The position numbers and the translations under genes are program-made. Shown here in pieces: positions 55,471 to 64,000 of a stretch of 64,000 nucleotides of DNA. Numbering within the stretch: position 1 is the first letter of the stretch; the number at the start of each line of letters is the position of its first letter. Origin of the DNA: Urechis unicinctus (lineage: Eukaryota; Annelida; Polychaeta; Xenopneusta; Urechidae); NCBI GenBank assembly GCA_034190875.2, contig CM067354.1:65520127-65584126 (forward strand). The letters are read 5' to 3'. The notes beneath the pieces are model-generated. The model searched no databases. It had not been told where the DNA came from and saw only the letters and a list, made by a program, of their open reading frames with translations.

Positions 55471-57915
55471 ACTTCATGTTGAATGACTGTGTAAAGTTAA
55501 CTTAAAAACTTCGTATCTTATGTCAACAAATCATGATGGTGGCTTTGATGGCACCCGCCGTTAAGATATACCATAAAACCTTCCTGTGTCACATAAAACA
55601 CAACGGATTATATTGATGTTTTGGTTATATAGACACGGCAGCCAGTGAAACGGTAATTGTCTTGAAAACATCAATATGATTGCCAGTAAGTCCCTTTGAT
55701 ATGACAAAACCAGCGATTGGCCAACTAATTTACCGATATTACGCTTCATTGAGAAAGTAGAACTGAATTTCACTATGCATCGGGAACAGCTTTTATGAAG
55801 TCATACGATCATTTGGTTGACATACCCAAGTAAAATAAACGACATAATGTGTTGATCGCAGTCGGAGGTAACAGGTGAACGGTATACAATTTAATTGAAT
55901 TGTGCTTGTCAACGAGCTAGCTAATGACGTGAATGGTCTGAATCCCGCCAGCGATATCAACGAGAATAACACTGTGTAGTGCAAATATGGTGGCAGCATG
56001 GTATTTTTTACTGAAAGATGGCAACAAACTTACCTTGCTGCTATTTATTGATCGTAATGTACATAAAATGGCATTCCTGTTCCTGTCTTGTATCCAAGGT
56101 AAGTCATGTGACACTTGCAATTTTATTTATGCGTTTGACGTGGAATATTGTAGGTCATAAGTATTCATGTACGAGCTTCTTCATAACACAACATTCCTTG
56201 TAATTGAATTGCTAGAAGATACGCTGCTAATCTTTTGAAAGTAATGCCTGTGTTGGTATGTTGTTTTTGCCTGATTCACCCAAAAATACAGCACCACGAA
56301 CGAAATAACGGAGTACGCATTTTATCGCCAAATGAATATTACTTTCGGCTATTTTATTAGACGGTTTATTGCCTAGGGTTATTAGTTTTGAGCAATTTGT
56401 CATGTTAATCATACTCAAACAGAGAACATTTATAGAGCTATGGATTGTAAAAGATTGGATCCAATACTGAATTGATCGACAATGAACCTATACAAATAAA
56501 CAAAGGCTCTTATGGTGCCACAAGTGGCTAAAACATTACAAGGGAATGCCTAACAAAATTATCTGGCTTACTCGCTATCGACAATAATAGTGTTTTCCAA
56601 CGAAACTATTTCATGTGTCTGACAAAAATGAATATGCCGATTGAATTTGGCGAAACTCGACAGAAATCACAACCAACGAGGGAAATTATTCACAAAACAC
56701 CTTTTATTATGTGATCATATAGCGTGTTTAGAATTTTGCTTTTTTCACCGATTTCTTGTTTGAAAGACTGTGACCGTCAGATTACTTCATTTGACACGAC
56801 AAATAATGGCATTCATAAAGCTGATGCCCTTAATGATAGTATATTCTTTATCCGGCGTTTTGCGATATGACTTACGGAAAATTTATTGAGTGATGATCCT
56901 GTTGACTTGACAGTTAAATAATAACAGTTGTAAACATCCTATCATGGTTGGCTTATTTAGCATTGACCTCAACCCTTTTCAATTGAGCTTGATGATCAGT
57001 AGCTGGGTATATATGTTTCGTTCGCGACCCTGCATTTGCAAGGTGACCAGTATCACACGAGAAGTCGCTAACTAAAAGTCTAGAAGATGACTCTTGTAAG
57101 CCAGTATTGATATACAAATGCTGCACATTAATGTACGCTTGCTGTAGTATATTTGATGGCATTCACGAGGTGCAGGGGGTTCAGGTTATTTCTATAACCC
57201 TCTATGCGGGGATACCTCATTTTGATCTGCGATGACGTGTCCTACAGCTGACTCGTCATCGTGACTGTAGGTGCTATTGTATCTAATAATTGCAATGTAG
57301 CTGAGTTTTAATCTGCTGACGTACTTGTAAATGTTGGAACATGACGATGTTTGTCAACGTGGCTTCCTATTTTTTTGCAGGCACAAAACGTTTATCATCA
57401 AAAGCTGAAATTCGTCGGTGCCGCAATACCTGGAAAAATTCTTACGGACAAGCTACAAAGGCATTGTAGATGGCCATGTTTTATTGAAATATACTGTGAC
57501 GAGTATTTAATTATTATAGTGTATGTGGTTATAACACAAGCGTAGACGATAAAAATTGAGGTGTTGAAAATGTATTAATAGATTGCAGTTTGAGATATCG
57601 TCGATACAATTTGGAACTTCCCACTTGCATTGGATATTAATAGCCAGGGTCATCACTAATTAGCTGATACTGGATGGACGCATATCCACAACTTTAATAA
57701 AACCATGAAATGTCCAGCAAGACGCGTCGCGCTTCATTTGGAGTATCCATTAACGCCACTAATACATGTACTTGGTGGATATTGTGAAGCTGTTGATGAA
57801 GTGCCAGTTGAATGATCACGTTGATTGAACGCTTCAGCAGTATAGATGGTCTAATAAACAATGCGACATGTCTGTGTCATAGATGAACGCTTAACGCACT
57901 TGCTCATGTGTTCGC
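55471..57915. other. Intergenic stretch, no gene
   Basis: AT-rich, with frames up to about 70 codons lacking domains. A GTGCAGGGGGTTCAGG tract lies near 57,170. Confidence 0.5.
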
Positions 57916-58009
57916 TTAGACATCATATCACTACATGTAGCTCCAAACGAAAACTTACCAATCAGCACAATATCATAAAAATAATCGTGTAATATATTGC
58001 AATTCTTAT
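57916..58009 (+). repeat. Inverted copy of the 94-bp Polinton junction segment
   Basis: It matches the reverse complement of 51,743-51,836. The flanks do not resemble the Polinton genes. A moderately GC-rich stretch follows to about 58,270, with a G-rich run near 58,230. Confidence 0.85.
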
Positions 58010-61000
58010 CTTCCTCCAGGATACACGTCTGGCGTACTTTAGGTTACTCCAACGCCTGGCTGGATAATCTTTATGGCAACTGTCATGCCATATCAGCACT
58101 GATCAATGTGAATGAGCGATCGGTGTCATTGACCGATGTCTTATCAGCTATCGCGGCAAGGTCAGGGAGGCCAACGCCTAGGAACAAACAATCAGTTCAG
58201 TGGTAAATGGCGCCATCGGTCCGTGTGGGAGGGAAGGGGGGGGAGGGGCGGCAACAACCAGCTGCGGTGTTATACTACCCGATCACTGTTAAGTCAATGT
58301 GATGCTTGAAGAGAACCAACGTACTTGCGCTACTTATGATGAAGTTCACCTCAATGTATAGTTTTGTCCGTTTCTATACGAAATTTCGAGACATAGTCAT
58401 ATTACTGAAGCAAAAATATAGTACTCGCGTACTGCTGAACAGCAGATAACAGTATGGAAGCCATGTCCGCTTGTATGATTTTGTTTATTGCTGCATCAGT
58501 AAATTATCTGTTCAATACACATGGTAAGTAGAGGAGTTGTTACTCACATTTAGACAATGACCTAATTAAGGTTGACATGACATCGCAAATAGTAGTACTA
58601 AAAGAGGTCAGGAAACATAGACAGTTCGTAGTATGGTTTATAGCTGCATCACTGAACGGGATCTTTCAGAATAACTTATCAACGTACACACAAGGGAAAA
58701 TCACATTGCCTCAGATTAAGCAAAGCACCCCGGCCTTTCGTAATCATTAGGAATTGGCATTGCTTACGTTTTATTTGGTATATTTTGTGTTTTGCGCAGC
58801 AATACAGTATTGACCTACCATACACGTATGAGTGATCAATGAAGTTCTGAAAACTGAAACATTCTAATTGCTGGACATATCTTTGCCCATAGCAGTAACA
58901 TACTTGCAATAACGTGCACCTAATGGTTTTCATGTTGATCATAGCTTATCGCTTTGTAGTTTACATTTTTCAGGTAATACAGCTATTGGTATCAATCTGG
59001 TTGTCTTTAACGTTTTGGAGAATCATTGAAGTTGCTATACAGGCATACATATATTTCCATGATTTCTGCATTCCACCTCAATGGATCATTGTGAATAAGA
59101 ATGACTCCCTCAATGATATCGGTTATAATTGCTGAATGCGTGCAGAGGCGGGCATTACTGCTTGACAAAAAAACATTACACTCACTATTAGCAATTTGCC
59201 ACAGAAGTGACGCAAATGGCTTGCGGTCAGCATGTTTTGTCGGATATTTATTGGTCCATCATTGTAGGTATCAAGCCCAAAAAAAGCCACCAGGAAGGCA
59301 AAACCATTACCTCTCTTGAAGTGAGAAAACGTTATGGGAACGAGTATGGGACACAAATGGACTTGAAGCATATTATTCCATTTTATATTGTAGGTTTAAT
59401 TGAGGGAGACGCAAATAGCACTCAAGTAACAAAAATAAACCAATGTATGGTTTAACGGCACACCAAATTGGAAGCAATGCATGGTAAGATATAAAGACAT
59501 AATCAAGATTTACCTTAGGTAGAGATCGTCCGCTGGGCCAAAAAGACGGCACAGGAAAATCAATGTTGAGGAAACTACGCAAACCGTTGGACCCTACACA
59601 AATAAAGCAGTTGGCCTAGGTCATGTCGCCACAAGCCGTTGCTGTACAGGACGGGGCCATTCCAGCGACTTGTCTTCGTAAAATTAGGACCAAATGTGTG
59701 TGCTGCAGATAAGGACTCGGAAGCACCATTCCACTAAGCAACAGATCCTATCTTCCTTCGACCAAAGTCGTTATTTAAGGCAAACTTGTTGCCCCCTTTG
59801 GGCATCTATTGGGACCTACAAGAGTATATAGCGAGCCTATAGTGGGTGATAAAAGCGTTGATTCATAATAGCATCGATTGATCGATGTGAAACTTTTCAA
59901 CCGATATAAAGGGTAATCGATTGGTATCGATGTTTGCCTGCATTTCACTTATGCAGGGCACGCAAAGCCAGCATTTCTCAGCTGTTATCTCCAACTTACC
60001 GCCAACTAATTACATCAAGACATCAATGCTATGAATTATAGAGTGTTGTTTGCTTACACCCATTTATCAAACTAAGCAATTTATCATGATATACTTGACT
60101 AGCTAAGCGCATTCTCTGTATATCATGTTGTATAAACTCGGGGTTGTGTTATTTATGGTAATCTAGATATCACTGGTTTTATCATGTTTTATTGTATTAA
60201 GAGGAAAACTCTTTCTAGTGATCCTTGAACAAAAGCGATTTTCACATATAACTTCCGCAAACTTAACGTCTTAATGTGAGAGTAGCTAATGAGTGGCCTT
60301 GTGACGGTATAGAACGATACTTTCAAGATCGTGAGACACAAATACGTTTTGTTAAACCATAAGACGCCATATATTGCGTCGCCAGATATGGGTCTCTGGT
60401 TGTTGGGCAACATCAATACATGTTTATGTATGTGCAGCATACATACACCAAACACCCACACCCATATACACACACACATACACACACTCACACTCGTAAA
60501 GATGTCTGAAATCTTCTACAAGAAACAGCAGTAAACTTATTTTATCCATGCATAGTATTAAAATAATGTTATATTATCGATTTATATCCATGACAAATGC
60601 AGAATCATTACAGTAACCTTGACAGGAATATATGCCTAATTTTCATCCAACTCCAAATATCTATTTAATTGATGCCAACTTAATATGTCCCGTTTGTCAA
60701 CGATGTTTATCAGCGTCAAGGTTTGAAGGATGTTATAGCAGCGATGCATCAAATATCTCGCATATAAAACCAATCGTTTCTATCTGATCGTATTATGGGT
60801 TGTGCAGAACCATCAAATGGGCTTGATATCGATTTATGAGTCTCCAGATGGCATTATAATGTAACCCCTAAAGTAATAATTATCTAGATATGTTTGCGAT
60901 TTGTCTCATCTGCGGAATAGACCAAATGCATTTTCATAAAATGTAAAAAGTGTTTGTAATAGGTTACGTTATAGGCAATAGGTTACGTTATAGCCCCTGT

Positions 61001-62435
61001 AGCATAGCAGGTTCTTATTTGCATGACTGCAAACAATGAACAAAGATTATAAAGTCAGCATGCAGCAACATCTTGCAACGGATTTTGTCGCCGTTAAAGT
61101 TGCTCGCCTTAGTGTTAGATCAGCGAGCACAAACGTGATCCTAAGCTTTTCAAAGCACGCCACAAATACCCTCAACAAAACACGCAAGAACCTTTCTATC
61201 TGCTATTCACTGTCAATAGTATATTTGCAATGAAACAATTTGTAATGACTAAGCTGCACAATTGGTACGACGTTTCGATTTATCACGTTTTCGATATATC
61301 ACGTGCATATGCGAATAACTTTGCCTACCTGTTCAATCGTAAGTTGTCTTTTTTAAGACACGGCTCTGTTTTCATAAAACAGTCATATGTTATGCATATC
61401 AAGATGATCAAAGTGTACTTTTGAACCAAAGAGACAGGACAAGACAAGAACGGCAAACCAGCATTAGTTCCAAAACCGTCAGACCATTTATGTCCGTTAT
61501 ACGACAAACGGAGTAGCAGTCCATCATAGATATCTTCGTGTGTAATGTGAATTCGTTATCAGGTGGTCTGTCTTTGCTCTAAAAGGACCCAATTGACCTA
61601 TCCTTCGCTGGGATATATATCAATATAAATTAGAGACTAGGAGTTGGCGGCAGACAAAGGGGATTTACAGTGTGCAATTGCTACATGTGGTATCTTGAGT
61701 ACTCAATCACGAAAGACTTTTACTGGTACTGGTTAATAAATTATTGAAGTTTTTCTTGTACTGTATGTTACATATTAGCTACATTTAGTTAGGTGACTAA
61801 GGCTGATAGCTCCCACGAGACTTATTGTGCAGCACCTGTATCGACCAAACCGAAACGGATGCGCTTAAGGAAGACTGCGACCATGCGTACACAAATAATC
61901 TTTTAGGAGTGGTTTCTTTGAATTTTGAATATTATAGTGAAATTAAATTTTAACAACTTACTATTCGCTGACATTATCTGATAACCTCAATATCTGCCTT
62001 ACAACCATATATACTTTGGACCAAATCTCAAAAGTAATGTTTAAATATGAGCGTACAATATGTCTATTTGAAGTTTTAAAATTGTTTTAAAATTTTAAAA
62101 TGTCAATACCGTCTATCTACAACATTAACTTAGTTGGCAAAACGCTGCTAATGGCTCATTATCATCATATTTACAACAAATATTGTAATTCTAATCAATA
62201 ATGACGGAAAATTATTATACATTTCTGTATTCCGCAGACATACACCAATATATATGGGAACGAAAGGTTGGAATTATACGTATACACTGGTATCTTGACC
62301 ATTCGTCGACGACATTTAGAGGACAAAATTATATAACAGGATTATAAAATGGCAAAATTGTAAACATATGCTTAAAAAATTGGTCATCGAAAGGTTGGAG
62401 TCTAGGAATGGTTAGAAATGGTTATATATATCGTC

Positions 62436-62437
<2 letters not shown>
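58010..62437. other. Intergenic stretch, no recognised gene
   Basis: Mostly AT-rich. The 59,140-59,460 part has overlapping frames on both strands (one plus-strand frame has KSHQEGKTITSLEVRKRYGN) and could hold a decayed exon, but no family is recognised. A (CA)n-rich tract lies at about 60,440-60,500. A 17-bp direct repeat, AATAGGTTACGTTATAG, occurs at 60,958-60,974 and 60,977-60,993. Confidence 0.5.
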
Positions 62438-63380
<943 letters not shown>

Positions 63381-64000
63381 CACGATTATGCGCAACGTCG
63401 TGTGTCTATGATTACATGGCGGATTATCAATCAATCGCAATTTTAACATGTGTGTGAAAACCATTCGCCTATAAAACACCAAATTGCTACTACTGATAAA
63501 GTAGGTGTTCATTATCAACAAGCAGCTTGAGTGATATCAATCATATAACCACAGATTTGCTAATCGGCGTGGACCGGCTACAGTTACTCGGCCACCGATC
63601 GGATAGTTGTCAGCGGACTAAGGACAAATGGACTTGCTTTTCTGCCTTTTTCTACAAAATAACGGAGCCATATATTGCCATATAATTCTCTGACTGTTGC
63701 TAATCTACATTTTTAATCCACACAGCTTTCTGTACGCCATTTACAGCAACTTATATACAATCAATAACTCAATCGCTGAATTTGACAAATAACATGACTC
63801 TAATGCTCTATATCGTTTTTGTCCAGTACCTCAAGCTTACGTTCGCTCCGTCACTTTGCACGCTCGTAATGTCATGCGAACTGTCCCTGATTCATGTCTT
63901 GTGGCTAGAACTATTATCAGCGATGGCAAACCAAGCATTTGGATGGGATTATTACGTGTTACAAGTTATTGTATGGACATATATATTAAGCCCAACGATA
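63381..64000 (+). repeat. Diverged fragment of the duplicated segment, running off the window
   Basis: It aligns in order with about 10,235-10,830 and 35,270-35,850. Shared blocks are CGTCGTGTG...TCTATGATTACA, TCATTATCAACAAGCAGCT, ACTCGGCC, AGCGATGGCAAACCAAGCAT against AGCGCACCAAGCATT, and TTACAGG/TTACAAG...GTAT-GACAT. Part of it also matches 47,097-47,345. More of the unit probably continues past 64,000. Confidence 0.75.

Overview
This window looks like non-coding, repeat-dominated nuclear DNA from an aquatic invertebrate animal. The reasons are AT-rich sequence, very long (TA)n microsatellites, no operon-like coding, spliced coding remnants, and three kinds of mobile-element genes that are common in cnidarian, mollusc, amphioxus and similar genomes: a SWIM/YqaJ/PHD nuclease gene, P2X7-intracellular-domain-like exons, and a Polinton/Maverick-type virus-like element. 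The phylum cannot be named from this window. No intact ordinary host gene, tRNA, rRNA or CRISPR array was found. Almost every coding remnant carries frameshifts or stops.

Layout. Positions 1-13,080 (copy A) and 23,308-38,945 (copy B) are two copies of one long segment at roughly 23-26 kb spacing. They are mosaic: some blocks are almost identical, others are clearly diverged, and each copy has private segments of 0.3-1.9 kb. Several of these are bounded by short direct repeats. Older fragments of the same segment recur near 39.8 kb, 47.1 kb and 63.4-64.0 kb. Copy A alone carries a 1.5 kb segment (about 8,227-9,745) with a three-exon P2X7-domain-like gene remnant behind a CRE motif. A second P2X7-domain fragment lies at 42.2-42.3 kb on the minus strand.

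Between A and B, at 17,323-20,757, lies a compact 3.4 kb DNA element with 13-bp imperfect terminal inverted repeats, set in (TA)n on both sides. It carries two convergent genes: a small helical protein on the plus strand, and a SWIM zinc finger - YqaJ exonuclease - PHD finger protein on the minus strand. Each has a GC-rich upstream region with an NRF-1-like palindrome. No transposase is recognisable in it.

At 47,757-54,760 lies a GC-richer, gene-dense remnant of a Polinton/Maverick (adintovirus-like) element. From left to right on the minus strand it holds protein-primed DNA polymerase B, retroviral-type integrase, a truncated packaging-type ATPase and a probable major capsid protein. These are followed by a divergently transcribed plus-strand coiled-coil/membrane protein. 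All are broken. The ATPase-integrase junction is a deletion occupied by a 94-bp segment that has an inverted copy 6.2 kb away at 57.9 kb.

The rest is non-coding: (TA)n, (CT)n and (CA)n arrays, poly-G/poly-C tracts, one 22-bp minisatellite and unannotated intergenic sequence.
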